A stretch of DNA of 64,000 nucleotides from Xylaria sp. FL1777. Its lineage: Eukaryota > Ascomycota > Sordariomycetes > Xylariales > Xylariaceae. The position numbers were made by a program, and so were the translations under genes. The stretch covers positions 124,001 through 188,000 of the forward strand of contig MU400565.1 in the NCBI GenBank assembly GCA_022578965.1, given 5' to 3'. Shown piece by piece: positions 24,459 to 36,060 of the stretch. The stretch's first letter is position 1, and each line of letters begins with the position of its first letter. The notes under the pieces are model-generated. The model saw nothing but the letters and a program-made list of their open reading frames with translations. It was not told the DNA's origin and did no database searches.

Positions 24459-25069
24459 CTACACATCAATGCCGTCTATTCGCTTCACAATTTCAGCCGT
24501 GCTCTCATTGCTGTTCTTTTCTATGAACATTATATGCCCATTTCCGAAAATCCCCCTACCTTCAAGTTTCATATGTTCGACTTGGACGCCGGCCTGTCTA
24601 AGATACTCGGCCGCGCGGCGCGAAGCTAGCGCCGTGATCACAACTATCGGGATGTCTTTCACAGATTGACGAGCTGACGTGGCGAGAAGCAGTTTTATGA
24701 AAAGAGAGAGCCGATGGGCTTTAGTGCAATGATCTTGTGTACGAATTTGGGGCGCATGTCGGCGAGGAGCCAGGACATCAAGCCGCCGGCCGAGCAGCTG
24801 AGCACGATAGCCGGTTTACCGATGCGGTCGAGTAGCGCCGCGCACGCGGCTTGTGCGGCCAACTCCTGCTTCGTGATATCGACTATTCTCTGTAGGGTCA
24901 ACGCAGAAAAGTGGTCAAAGAACAGGTCGCCTATGACTCCCGTGCCGGGCCATTGCGTGTGGAGTTTCGCCTGCGACCAGTCCCCGTATTCCTTTCCGGC
25001 TGCGAATCGCTTCTGCAGGCCTCGTGTCGGCAATGTGGTTAGATTGCTACAAATAGCATCTAAGTACAA
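24459..25069 (-). pseudogene. Decayed alpha/beta hydrolase (fungal esterase/lipase-like)
   Basis: Two blocks in different frames match consecutive parts of a known fungal alpha/beta-hydrolase family. The first (25069-24695) has LHTQWPGTGVIGD, AACAALLDRIGKPAIVL, the nucleophile region SCSAGGLMSWL (G-H-S-x-G-G in intact members) and IIALKPIG. The second (24662-24459) has IPIVVITALAS, YLRQAGVQVEHMKL, then GNGHIMFIEKNS. Between them the family normally has some 60 or more residues, which are missing, and the frame changes at about 24690-24700. No N-terminal exon with a start codon can be found upstream; the sequence beyond 25070 is AT-rich. The comparison is from memory, not an alignment. I read this as a truncated relic with an internal deletion and frameshift, not as a spliced gene. 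Confidence 0.75.
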
Positions 25070-25935
25070 GTATGACTTGGGTTACAAGCTGACTTATGTT
25101 ATCAGTCATGCAAGTTGGGCTGCAATGGTATATCGTCTCTATCCTCTGCTGACCAATCTCTAATTTTTGTTAAATGTGCTAAAAACACATAAAAAATAGC
25201 TTTCTTAAAAATTTTTTAATATAAAGTGAATTTAAATCTCATAGCCTAAATAAAAAGTAAGAAAAACGAAAGGTTTCATAGGTGTGCGCCCTCGAGCAGG
25301 TAAGCTATGAATAGGGGTACTCATATACTAGCGCGGAGATAGGCCGAACCTACAATTCCTAGCATACACTACATATTTTTCAATCGGGGAAACTCTTGAT
25401 TAAATAAATCTCAATATAAACTCATCGATAATAAGACTTCGCGACATTTTCTCGCCAATTGTACAATCTCTATGATGTTCTACGCGATATCAGAAAGGGG
25501 CTTAGGGGGCTCCTAGTAAGCCACTTAGTGGCTAAGCAAACCGTTCCAGCCTTATACCCCTATCCACTCTACTTTAGTCTTAATGCTACACCGTTGGCGT
25601 TTGCCGCATCGCACTTGTATTTTTCATCTAGATCAATGCCCGTGTGAAGGAGTGCATGCCATGTGGCACAAGCAAACAAGCAAATAGGGGGACTCCATTT
25701 TCAGACCTCGAAACCTCCAATCCAAGAAGCTCCTATACCAACTCTTCACCATGTGTACGCAAAACCAAAAAGAATTCATACGCGCCAGAATCACCCACGT
25801 CCCATTTCCGAAACAGTGCCGAGCCCGCTCTTTGATGTATTCTATCAGCCATTTGACCTGACCGTCTATACCTTTAACCCACCCCTCTAATTCCACACAC
25901 AATAGGTGGTCGTGTAGAATCTGCCGTCTTCTCAA
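25070..25935. other. AT-rich intergenic region
   Basis: 25150-25460 is strongly AT-rich. No gene is supported. It separates the hydrolase relic from the 3' end of the IML2-like gene. Confidence 0.55.
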
Positions 25936-28315
25936 TCAAACGGATGAGCCATGCTCTCGCTTGTACCATCTAAGAGTGTCCATGCCAGTCTGTACACGCA
26001 TGCCGACCCTACCGTCTAGCACGTAAGACTCCCACCTGGCGACCTTATCAAGCCAGGTCTGGCACTCGTCTACCTTCTTCTTTTCATCAGCTGGCATCCC
26101 TGACCGTCCCTCGACCCATGCGAGGACAGCCATCTCGTAGTGAGCGGCAGGCGGGATGTAATCGTCCTTTGTGGTCCCTTTGAAAGCGGCCCTTGAGGTG
26201 TCGTCAGCCATTATCATGGGAACTACGGGAGTAGGGGGTGGTCTTACTTGTCTAATTTTAGGATTTGCTGTAGTTTGCTCCTCGCTTCATCGTACTTCCC
26301 CAGGTTGCGTAGAATAGCAGCATGGCACAAATCGTGCAGTGCCCTTTCATCTATCTCGGCCTGGATTTTATCACGAGTTTTGTCTGAACACGTGAGTCGA
26401 TCCCAAGATAGATCCTTAGCGGCGTTCTCGAGCTCCGCAGGCTTCATCTTCTTAGGACCATTCCAAAGGTAGACCATTTCCTGGACCGGGCTCACACCGA
26501 TTGCATCAACCAGATCAACAGACAACGAGCTCGACCTTTCTTCCCATTTCTTCACCTTTCTGACTACAAACTCTTCGAAGGGTAGGGGTCGCGCCATGAA
26601 CTTTTTCTTCCCGGCTGATGCGGGGACCTTTTTAAGAAGTTCCTCGGTCTTCTTCTTATGGATCTTAATCTGTGACTTGTCTTTCGGGTTCCTGAAACAA
26701 GCGTTCCTGTACAGCTCTAATTCGGCGGCCCCAGCAAGGTAATAATAGAGGGCAGGGCTCCAATCGTTGAGCTCGATGCACCGAAGGTAGTCATCCCGGG
26801 CGTGCGCCCAGTCTTGGACATATGTCGAGTCCAGAGACATCTCAAAATTGTTCAGGGCTGCGACCTGCTTCATCTTAGAGTTGTTGTTTTTAAGGATTTC
26901 TAGAGCTGCAGTTAGGTCTCTCTTATTTGATAGACTGCGGGCTTCTTCAAACCGCCAGAGCCCGCTGTCCGGATACCGCTGCCGCAGCTTAACGAGAAGT
27001 GCCGAGAGTCTTTCCGTTGGATAACCCACAATCGCACCCTTCTCGACGTCTGCGTCGGAGGGAAGGATATCGGAAAACCCTAAGAGTCCATTATAATAAG
27101 CGAGAAGCATCAACCCAGCCACTGCTCCGTTGATATTCTCAAATCGGGAGCTTTGCCAGAGCATCTCAATACCTCGTTCACGGTCACCTTTAAACCCGAT
27201 AACGGACAGAAGGCGAGAGAATGCAGGTGGTACGAGAGAAATGATGAGTAGTAGGACACCGAAACACATGCTTGTTCCACTATCACGTGCATGTAAGTGT
27301 GTTGTCAAGCAAGTTGGGCACCAGTGTGCTGGACTGTGGGAAGACAAGAAAGCAAAGGAGCATTGACAGGATGATGGAATGGAGGGAACCCGGTCCCCTC
27401 CGCGTGGGTAGTAGGCTGGTCATCATGACACCGCACTTACGAATGAATAAAGGCATCGATCGGGTCACTAAAAATATCGGAATCTGGGCCATCCTCGAAA
27501 CCGCCGCGGGAGGGCAAATCCCGTGGCATGTCAGTCGCTTCCGGTTTGCTATTACCGTTCAAAGACAGGTCGGCCATCTTCTTCTCGGCCTCATTAACAT
27601 TTCCATTCGAGAGATGGCCTTCGTATTGTGATGGTGTTGCTTCACCGGAATGGGATTCGTCTGCATCCAAGAACTCAAGATCAGCATCATCGTCAAAGCC
27701 TCCAGGCATCTTCTCGTGCTCAACAGTGCCAGGGGGTTTGGCAGCCTGCTTGGACGGAGTAGGCTGCAGTCCACGCTTTTTCAGATATGCGCTTTCGGCT
27801 TGTATAACGCTGTCAAGTGCCACATATGCCTTTCGTAGCTTGTAAAAACTCTTTATGCCTTCGGTTAAACTCTCATGCAAGACTCCTATGATTGCGGACA
27901 TCAGGTAGGACTCGGCAAGCACCAATTGGTATTCACTACCAGGAGGGTAAATCCTCTCAGATTGTGACCTGGAGCTGCTTGCCTCCTTTTCGGCCTTCTT
28001 TATCTCCTGCCAGGCGGACGTCTCACACTCATTCAAGCGGTTACTAGCCTCAGCCATGATGGCCTTCTCGAAGCCCAAGATACTCCTCATGAAGACGCAG
28101 GCTCCTAGGCCAAATGAATGAAAGGTCGAGCTGGTACGAGTCAGCTGTTCCTGGGCACCATCTATGTCGTCGTTCATAATGAGGTCGGCACCGGCCATGG
28201 CATCTTGGAGAAGTGCAACGGTCTGAGCACGGAGATCGACCTGAGACACGCCTGGGCTGGGGTTGTTGCTCGACTTTGGGGTAGAGCCCCGAAACCAACC
28301 ACCGAGTAGACTCAT
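25936..28315 (-). CDS. IML2: Inclusion body clearance protein IML2-like (TTC39/DUF3808 family)
   Basis: Exons 28315-27441, 27279-26248 and 26191-25936 with introns of 161 and 56 nt (both donors GTAAG; branch CTGAC in the second) give 720 residues, a normal length for filamentous-fungal IML2. The first join produces DAFIHS-GTSMCFG and the second LKLDK-AAFKGTTKDD; both agree with the family. Recognisable blocks include SLVPPAFSRLLSVIGFKGD, LLAYYNGLLGFSDILP, tetratricopeptide-like helices and the C-terminal PPAAHYEMAVLAW segment. Residues about 200-270 are an acidic, low-complexity insertion. In yeast, Iml2 helps clear protein inclusions together with lipid-droplet factors and is found at mitochondria, nucleus and cytosol. 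The same role here is inferred from homology. Confidence 0.93.
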
Positions 28316-29494
28316 GGTGAGTCGCCAGTATGCGGGGTGACGTTGAATAGGGGCCGTCTGCTCATGGGCGTGGTATCGCGAGCTCTTGTGCTGAAGAAGC
28401 TGGCGTTTCTCGACACTGAGACAAGCACGAGATAGATCTGGTTACGAGCAATCGGCCACGGCAATAGCCCCGACGTTCAGACAACCCTGGAAATAGGATC
28501 CGAATGAGCCGGGTGGAAACTGGACTAGACAAGGGATCAAAGGCAGAGTCAGAACAATAGCGAGCTAAGTCAGTGCCGATTCATTCGTTCAGGTCAACTA
28601 GCCAACAAAGACTACTTAGGGCTAAGGGCTACCGCTCGAGTTGAGAGATGACGGGGACAGATGCAGCGGAGTGGGGTCTAGGTACATGGTTGTTTAGTGT
28701 CTGCCGGACATGTAGGAACCTGAAGGACGACTTATCAATGGATGGATGGATCGCAGGTTAAGGCTTACTTACATGGTAGGCTTACATGGTAGGCTCCCAT
28801 TGTAGGCTCCATGCAAGGCACATTTGGGAGCCATCATACTAGGTATTGAAATGTATAAAGGCCAGACAATTGAACCTAAAGTATTAGTTACTAGCAACGC
28901 CATGCGAACTGGCTTGCTCCGCCTTTCTTATTATGTAGAGGTTTTGTGAGAGATTTGAGTACTTGGGTGTGTCTTTTCATATCACGATGTATACATCGAT
29001 TATATAGAGAGTGAAATGGTAAGTTATTGAGCAACTGAGACTCTTAAAGTTTCCATTACTTACAGTGTACCTTATCTTCATGACTGAATCATGCTAGCTT
29101 AGCACTGGTCAGAAATAGCACGCTGGCACCAGCTGTTCGGGAATGTTTTGATTGGTCAGGAGAGGCTAATAACGAGTCTACCTAGGTACCTAACTTACAC
29201 AGTTAGATCTACTGCAGTTGTACCTACTCCCCCAAAGGTACCTACAACAAAAGCTTGGCACGATTGGACAGGTGGCTCCCAGCTGCAGAGCCTCAACCAG
29301 CCTACGAGAGCATCATCTATCATCTTTCATCTTCTATCAGCAAACCACCCGACGTCGTCATCATCCACCACGAACAAACCCGTTCACAACTTATCTCATC
29401 ACCTCACACTACGGACAAGTAGTGACCCTTTTCGCACCATCGTCTTTTTATCGCGCATAAACCATTATAATACGCTCCAAACCCAGCTGAGATA
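28316..29494. other. Divergent promoter region between IML2-like and SEM1 genes
   Basis: Both flanking genes point away, so both promoters lie here. It contains a 13-bp tandem duplication (28769-28794). The last 200 bases are C/A- and pyrimidine-rich, as in the 5' leaders of other genes in this window. Confidence 0.6.
28769..28794. repeat. Two-copy 13-bp tandem repeat
   Basis: Two perfect adjacent copies of TTACATGGTAGGC, followed by partial copies (GTAGGCTCC) to about 28810. In the shared IML2/SEM1 promoter region. Confidence 0.8.
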
Positions 29495-30081
29495 ATGGCT
29501 GCACCAACAGACAAACCCGCCGACAAGCCCGCCGCCGCGAGCGACGCGAAACCGGAGCAGCCGACACCACAAAAGCCCACAGCTGCGCTAGAAGAGGACG
29601 ACGAGTTTGAGGACTTCCCTGTTGAAGGTGTGTTGCCTGTTCTGATCCCTATCGGCTACTCTATTTGTTCTCTTCGCGTTCACCAACATAGCTCGCTCTG
29701 CGGGACGATGTATTATTCCCCTCCGCTGCCCAATTTCCAGACTCTTGCTCTATGACTCTCTTAGACCTCGCATAGTTAACGTGATTCTCGATTCAAAATA
29801 GACTGGCCAGCCGAGGAGACCGAGTCAGCTGCACAGACGACCAGCGGCAACGGCACGACACAGCATCTATGGGAGGAGAGCTGGGACGACGACGACACGA
29901 GCGACGACTTCTCGGCACAGCTTCGGTACGTCGCCCAACTCACCCTTCATCCTCCGCTTCATTTCATTCATCCCTGCTACATCTGTCTTCGTCCGATTTG
30001 AGGGAACTAATGACCCATGCTAACACGCCTTGTCCCAACAGCGAAGAGCTGAAGAAGGTCGAGGCCTCGAAGAGGAGATGA
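29495..30081 (+). CDS. SEM1: 26S proteasome complex subunit SEM1/DSS1
   Basis: Three exons, 29495-29627, 29802-29925 and 30042-30081, with introns of 174 and 116 nt (donors GTGTGT and GTACGT; branch GCTAAC in the second) encode 98 residues. The protein is very acidic with the two diagnostic blocks EDDEFEDFPVEDWPAEE and LWEESWDDDDTSDDFSAQLR, ending in the helix EELKKVEASKRR. Sem1 is an intrinsically disordered lid subunit of the 26S proteasome. Elsewhere it also joins the TREX-2 mRNA-export complex and BRCA2-type recombination complexes. The N-terminal 30 residues are a Lys/Pro/Ala-rich leader of variable sequence. Each exon is too short to stand out as a long reading frame. Confidence 0.96.
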
Positions 30082-31064
30082 AGGAACGCCCAATTTCACA
30101 CACACACGAACACGTTACTCAATATCTCCCACGAATCAGGCCAGTAAATCAGTATGTATGGGAGTGGCGCACCAAAGTACCTACTAGAACGAGCCTCCCG
30201 TGATAGGCATAATGAAGAAACAAGGAGGAGGGGGGCAACATGTATGTACTCTAGGAAGGAGTCGGCAAGACGCGCCCAACGTAGCATGCCCATATAGCTA
30301 GACCCACGCGAAGCGAGCAGAAGAAGAAGAAGATGATGGCTGTCTAGACATGTCCGAATGTGCCGCAGTGTAGAAAGCTTGGGGACGTGTAAAATGAGCA
30401 ACGCGCAGCTGGGGGTTGCAATGAAATAATGCCAGGCCGCAATTCATTTGGGTGCATCCATCATAAATACTAAACCGTGCCCATACCCATACCCATACCC
30501 ATGCCTCTTTTAAACCAATACCTGTCTTTTCACTTCACTTCCTCACGGTATGTCCAGGCTCAATAAACTCAACAGCCAAGAACCGAAGTGATGAAAAGAT
30601 TCATTAGCTTAAGGATTAGGGGAAATGAGGGAGCTTATCGCCAGATAGCATCATTTTCCACAAGTCCTGCTTTAAAATCCGTGTACCTTGAACTCAGCGA
30701 ATACATCCTATTATTTAATTACTAACTTTTTTTTTCAGTTCAATGCTTAGTAGATGATATATCATAGTGTAGGTATTTCTGTTCTTTGCTTCACTCATGC
30801 TCTTAGAGTAAAGAACATAATAAGCATGTGCAGGCATGTCTATAGAGGTATTTTCAATGATTCTCTCTCTTATCTGCCCCCTTATCCGATCCCTACTTGG
30901 GATGCCTTATTCTCATATTCCCCATACCCAACCAACCGGCCTGAAGTACAATAACACAGCGCGAGAACGCCACATCTCAATCCCTATTCCTCGGTTCATC
31001 TCCGATCCTTCGCCTTTTCATCGACCTGTGCGTTATGGCTTTAGAGACGCACCGTCCCGAATCC
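30082..31064. other. Intergenic region between convergent SEM1 and PGK genes
   Basis: 3' flanks of both genes. Contains a (CCCATA)4 microsatellite at 30480-30503 and an oligo-T run near 30730. No gene supported. Confidence 0.6.
30480..30503. repeat. (CCCATA)4 hexanucleotide repeat
   Basis: About four tandem CCCATA units, the last ending in CCCATG. Interstitial and too short and non-canonical to be telomeric. Confidence 0.8.
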
Positions 31065-32485
31065 TCATTTTGTGCTGAGAGCAACAACACCAGGCAGGGC
31101 CTTGCCCTCGAGGAGCTCAAGCGAGGCGCCACCGCCGGTGGAGACGTGCGAGCACTTATCCTCGGCGCCGTATTTGGCAGCCACGGTGGCAGTGTCACCG
31201 CCACCGATGATGCCAATGGCACCCCTGGCGACAGCCCCGGTGAAAGCGTCGAGGGTAGCCTTAGTGCCGTTGGCAAACTTCTCGATCTCGAAGACACCGG
31301 CGGGGCCGTTCCACAAAATGGTCTTGGCCTCCGCGATGGCAGCCTCGTACAACTTGATGGACTTGGGGCCGATATCGAGACCCAGCCACCCATCAGGGAT
31401 ACCGTCCTTGTCGTTGGCAGTCTTAGTCTCAGCGTCCGCGCCAAACTTGTCAGCGATGATGTAGTCGACGGGTAGGGTGACCTTGACATTGTTCTTCTTG
31501 GCCTTCTCGATGAGCTGGCCGACAACCTTGGAACCCTCCTCGTCGAAAAGCGACTTGCCAATCTGGACGCCCTCAAGTGTCTTCTTGAAAGTGAACGCCA
31601 TGCCGCCGGTGATGACGAGGCTGTTGACCTTGTCGAGCAGGTTATCAATTAGCTGGATCTTGTCAGACACCTTGGAACCGCCCAGGATAGCGAGGAAGGG
31701 GCGCTGGGGGTTCTCGAGAGCCTTCGCGAAGTAATCCAGCTCCTTCTTCATGAGGAAACCCGCGGCCTTCTGGGGTAGGTCAACGCCGACCATGGAAGAA
31801 TGAGCACGGTGAGCTGTGCCAAATGCGTCATCTGAGAGGCAAGTAGTCAGAAAAAGATCCATTCCCCTCTTCTCCGACTAGCGCAGGGAGGCGTAGGTGG
31901 TGATTACTGACTGATATAGACATCGCCGAGGGCGGTCAAGTTCTTGCGGAACTCGTCCACTTTGGCTTTGTCGGCCTTGACCTTCTTGCCCTCGCTGTCC
32001 TTTGAGGAGCCCTCCTCCTCGGCGTGGAAGCGCAGGTTCTCGAGGAGAACAACCTGGCCGTTATCGGCCTTGTTCACGATGGCCTCGACGTCGGGGCCCA
32101 CAGAGTCAGGGGCAAACTCGACGCTCTTGCCAAGGAGCTTCTCTAGCTCCGGGACTACGGGTTTCAGGCTGTATTTGGGGTTGACCTTGCCGTCGGGTCG
32201 GCCAAGATGCGACATCAATATGACGGCCTTGGCGCCGTGGTCGATGGCATGCTTGATGGTGGGAATAGCGCCGGCGATACGCTGGTTGTTGGTAACCTTC
32301 TTGTTGTCGTCAAGGGGCACGTTGAAGTCGACCTTAGTTGCAGAGACAAATTAGATTCAGGCGACTTGTCAACCAAAGGAGTACGTGAGAATTGAGTCAA
32401 TTCTCGTGGTCTGACTTACCCGGATGAGAACCCGTTTGCCCTTTAGGTCGACATCTGTAATAGACAGCTTGCTTGAGAGAGACAT
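31065..32485 (-). CDS. PGK1: Phosphoglycerate kinase
   Basis: Exons 32485-32420, 32332-31912 and 31831-31065 with introns of 87 and 80 nt give 417 residues, the standard fungal PGK length. The joins yield [15 protein letters not shown] and [16 protein letters not shown], both invariant PGK regions. Other landmarks are [54 protein letters not shown] and the nucleotide-binding [13 protein letters not shown]. It catalyses 1,3-bisphosphoglycerate + ADP to 3-phosphoglycerate + ATP in cytosolic glycolysis and gluconeogenesis. Codon use is strongly C-biased at third positions, as expected for a highly expressed gene. The upstream region is pyrimidine-rich on the coding strand, typical of strong fungal glycolytic promoters. 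Confidence 0.98.
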
Positions 32486-33318
32486 GCTGGCTTTTTGACG
32501 CAAATAAAAATACGGCAAGGCAGGACACCAATGATTTAGGAGTAATACACAAAATGGTCGAGGACGGGATATGCGTTGTTTGAATGACAGCAGGAGGCGC
32601 GTTGGTCTGGAGGAGTGGGAGGGAGGTATGGAAAAGCACGCATCCAGAAAGCTGCTGATGGAGGGGCAATGAAGCGTAAAGCGTAAAGAGAGTTTGGTGG
32701 GGTAAAGCCGTGCAAACAAACCTGAAGCTCCCCTCCCTCGTCCCTCCTCACTGCTAATACTGCTAATCCTCCTTAGTAGTGGTGTGACGTCTGTAGCTTT
32801 CCGGCCGGCGTCTACCGACCGCGCTGGTGCCGGCGCAACGCTTCTTGGCGGACCCCAGTACCCCCATTCTAACACTTTGGATAGCACCTAAATACCTATG
32901 TAGGCATCGAAGCGCTCCGAATATATTTCGTCACAACCCGCGGATATGAGCAATAATTGTCCCAAGACCGTAACATTTTCTTCCGCAAGCATAGAACCTC
33001 GGCAGCAGTTGCTATAATTCAGTACTTACTGCTTTGATAGGTAAACATTGGTCCGAGGTGTACTGTCTAGTCGATAGACCTTCAACCTCATTTCTATATC
33101 CCCCGATGTCGTATGAAACCCCTATAGCTCCAATCCCGTGAAAAGCCATTTTTACATCAATAAATTTCTATTAAACTGAGAGTCCCAAATTCAGACCCAA
33201 ACCATAACGCCGCTCAACGCCTGGATGCAGGATTAAAGACACTATCTGAACACGTTCATCGCGATTCGATGACCCAGTTCGACAATTCGGCGCTAGACAG
33301 TGACGCCACACCTGGTAC
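32486..33318. other. PGK promoter region and 3' flank of the Mpv17-like gene
   Basis: Bases 32486-32760 read as a CT-rich strand toward PGK1 and are the likely promoter and 5' leader. The rest is AT-rich 3' flank. No additional gene. Confidence 0.6.
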
Positions 33319-34168
33319 TTATTCGAGGCGAATGTTAGGAGAGTAGGGGGCGACATTTTGATGTTGCAGGGATTCGTCCTCCGATGCATTAGAGAGAGAA
33401 AGGTATGCCGTCCATGCGATACCGATGGTAGAGACAAATGGCTATTTTTTAATCAATCAGTACTGGACCGGCCAACTCTATGTGAGACGCGAGCACTGGG
33501 ATACACTCACAAGTTGAAATTGGACAGGCATCAAACGAAAATTAATGATTTGCACAGCTGGCCAGACCATATAGTTCGCCTTCAGGGTCGGCATATACAT
33601 ATCTTTTAGCTTGAGAGCCACAGCGCGGCGACCACCGCCCTCGGCAACTGTCATGACGGAGAAGAACAGGGCGACGCTGACTGGGGCAAATGCAACTTGA
33701 TCTACCACCACACGCTTGAGGGCAGGGACAAAAGCGCTAGTCTTAGTAATAGGGAAAGCTCTCGATAGGAAGCCAAACCACTTGAACTGTATAGGGGCCA
33801 TAGCAAAACCGTAGGCCATGAACCTCGTTAAGCGCTCGAAATCGAACGGGGTCGCAAGTGACCTAGGATCAGGGTAGAAATCGCTCCGTGAGTCTTTTCT
33901 CCCTAGATCCTGGATTTCGATGGAGATGGGGTCGTCTCTCGTGGGACTGCCAGGTTTTCGGTTTGCGCGTTGTTTAACAGATGTTATCGTCTGGGCGACG
34001 GTGTCGGCGATGCCACCAAGAACGGCGTTCGTCACCATCATGGTAAGTACTGTCATAGATGTGTTAGCATTGATTCAAGGGAAACGCTGGAGACATGAGA
34101 GCATGTATACCTGGACGCGCCTCGAAGTAGGCATTGTAGCGCGATGCCAGCCGTGCGATAATTCCCAT
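33319..34168 (-). CDS. Mpv17/PMP22 family membrane protein
   Basis: Exons 34168-34111, 34049-33511 and 33441-33319 with introns of 61 and 69 nt (donors GTATAC and GTGAGT, acceptors CAG and TAG) encode 239 residues. The first join gives YFEARP-VLTMMVTNAVLGG. The C-terminal exon gives PFVSTIGIAWTAYLSLSNA. Family landmarks include GGIADTVAQTI, FDFERLTRFMAYGF, APIQFKWFGFLSR and WPAVQIINFRLMPVQFQL. Four membrane-spanning segments are expected. Homologues (Mpv17, Sym1, PMP22) sit in the inner mitochondrial or peroxisomal membrane and act as or modulate small channels; which membrane applies here cannot be told. The start at 34168 (MGIIARLASRYN) is the first in-frame ATG after an upstream TAG. Confidence 0.9.
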
Positions 34169-35508
34169 CTCGATGAAGAAGATGACGGCATGGAGGACAG
34201 GCTATGTTTCAGAGCACGTGGTGTCAGCGCCGTGGGTGTAGATTGGCGAACGGTAGAGACGAGCATCAAAAGGATCAGATAATGAGTTGCAAACAGCAAC
34301 TTATTCATGTATTGTAGTATGCCAGTGAGGATGAAGACAGGTGTGATGTGGGATGGCGGGCTGGTGTAGGTGAGGGCGTCGTACAATTCTGTCGAATATA
34401 AACTTGCTGTTGATTGACCGAACAATTCGGCGACGGGTAAGTTCCCAAGCCATGGTGACAAGAAAGAGAGAGCAGCAGCAGCAGCAGCAGCAGCAGCGAT
34501 GTAAGTTTTTGTGAAAGGCAAGGTGGTGGATCGAGATCGGTAGCGCAGGGCTGGCAGCAGGCTCTTAGGGGTCTCTTAATCAAGTCAATGACGACAGATG
34601 CCACCGATGCGACCGCGAGTAAGCTATGGAGCACCCGACTAAGAAGGGAGTCGTCGCGCGGCCGGGTCGCAGTGTATGCCACCAGGGCAATAGTCAGTCG
34701 GTGCGGGCTGCGGAAAGTTCAAGATAGAGAAACCAATGCGCCGGTGGACGAGTTTACGGGCAAGCGATGGAAATGAAATGAAGATGCTCAGGTACAGGAT
34801 CCTGGAGACTGGTAACCGTGCGGAGGTTCTGGTGTTTTAGTAAGGGACGTACTTAGATAGCACCGCCTCAGCGCATCCTGTTACAAGACCCGCCTCTCTC
34901 ATCCACCAATCCCCCACAGAAGAACCCATTCTCCAGCCGTCCTACCTATTACCTAATACCTAGGTACATTACCGGTACCCTACTGTATCAAGGTGTGACA
35001 TTTTGATCGACATCCACATTTGCATCCATCCCGTGCTATCCGTTCACTTTTTACGCGCGTTTGTTCACGAAGATCAACATATTGTCCCCGAGTGCTTACA
35101 AGGAGCCACTACCTACCACAAGTAATTTTATAGCTGGTACATACAGTTTAATTTATCTTGCACCTAACGGAGAGGCCTGCAGTAGCTTTTTCGTGGGGCA
35201 CAAGCATGAGTCCATAAACATGAATACTAGATATCGATACTTAGCTTTAGTAATGTGATGATTTCAATTCTCCAAGTTTTTGTTTATGCCTGCCAATTAA
35301 TCAATCTATCTATCTCACAGAGCAATATCATTAATACCATCCAGCCCATGTGCAGCCGTTGCTCTATCCAGACCGCTGGCGACTTATGGTCCGAAATACA
35401 AGCTGCATGATGCCGCATTCACCACTTGCTATTAGTCTTGGGTAGGAGCGCGGCGCGGCTTGTCTACTTCAATCTACGTTCCCCTTAGTACAGTGAATAC
35501 GGCAGGGG
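34169..35508. other. Upstream region of the Mpv17-like gene, no other gene recognised
   Basis: Contains an (AGC)9 trinucleotide run (34471-34497) and a TACCTAGGTA element near 34950-34975. Minus-strand open frames 34075-34521 and 34305-34682 owe their length to low-complexity repeats and are not supported as genes. Confidence 0.55.
34471..34497. repeat. (AGC)9 trinucleotide microsatellite
   Basis: Nine perfect AGC units (GCT on the minus strand), about 300 bp upstream of the Mpv17-like start, possibly in its promoter or 5' leader. Confidence 0.9.
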
Positions 35509-36060
35509 ATGCGTCGCACTCTTGGAAACTTGATCACTATGAAGCACCACGAAGATTCAGCACTGAGGAGGGCGCGTGATGGCTTGCTTCGTTACTGTGT
35601 AAAGAGAGGACGCTTGGCAAAACCAGCCCCTATTTGGGCTCGAATGAGTTCACGGCAGCTCAACTACAGAGATATATTTATCAAATCCTATAAGGTGAGA
35701 ACGACCCGTCACCGGCCAGTTGGCTTCCTAGAAATAAGAAGAATCTACTTCCCAAAGCCATTAACATGCCGATCAAGGCCACTCATTCAAGGGAAGAGGT
35801 TTGCGATTCCGACTGGTACAAAGGGCCGCTTGATGGCGAAGGCCAGGAACGCCGGTTGGCTATATTCCCTCCCCTCAACTCGTGTTGGGCGGCTTTATAT
35901 CACACAATGGTCGAAGGTCGCTTTTAGAGATCGTGTTTGCGTGTCTCACCAATGGTCTCCGCAGATCTACTCATATCGGGTGAAGGTGAACCAGACGCGG
36001 AGCGAGTATATCCACGGTTATCAGCACTATAAGGGGCTCAATATATACGCCGCAGCGTGA
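35509..36060 (+). CDS. Doubtful open reading frame, 183 codons
   Basis: An open frame from ATG 35509 to TGA 36060. The predicted product is strikingly basic (many Arg and Lys) with no recognisable domain, signal peptide or membrane segment. Codon use lacks the third-position C bias of neighbouring genes, and I see no related frame on the other strand. It may be a chance frame, a lineage-specific gene or the remnant of an exon. Listed only because 183 codons is long for this base composition. Confidence 0.2.
   Translation: MRRTLGNLITMKHHEDSALRRARDGLLRYCVKRGRLAKPAPIWARMSSRQLNYRDIFIKSYKVRTTRHRPVGFLEIRRIYFPKPLTCRSRPLIQGKRFAIPTGTKGRLMAKARNAGWLYSLPSTRVGRLYITQWSKVAFRDRVCVSHQWSPQIYSYRVKVNQTRSEYIHGYQHYKGLNIYAAA

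Noticed and set aside
31035..31475. Long plus-strand frames opposite phosphoglycerate kinase
   Set aside because: Antisense open frames produced by strong third-position C bias in the PGK gene.
34075..34682. Minus-strand frames upstream of the Mpv17-like gene with poly-Ala or poly-Leu
   Set aside because: Length comes from the AGC microsatellite and the leader sequence; neither joins to the Mpv17 frame at a splice site that adds conserved residues.
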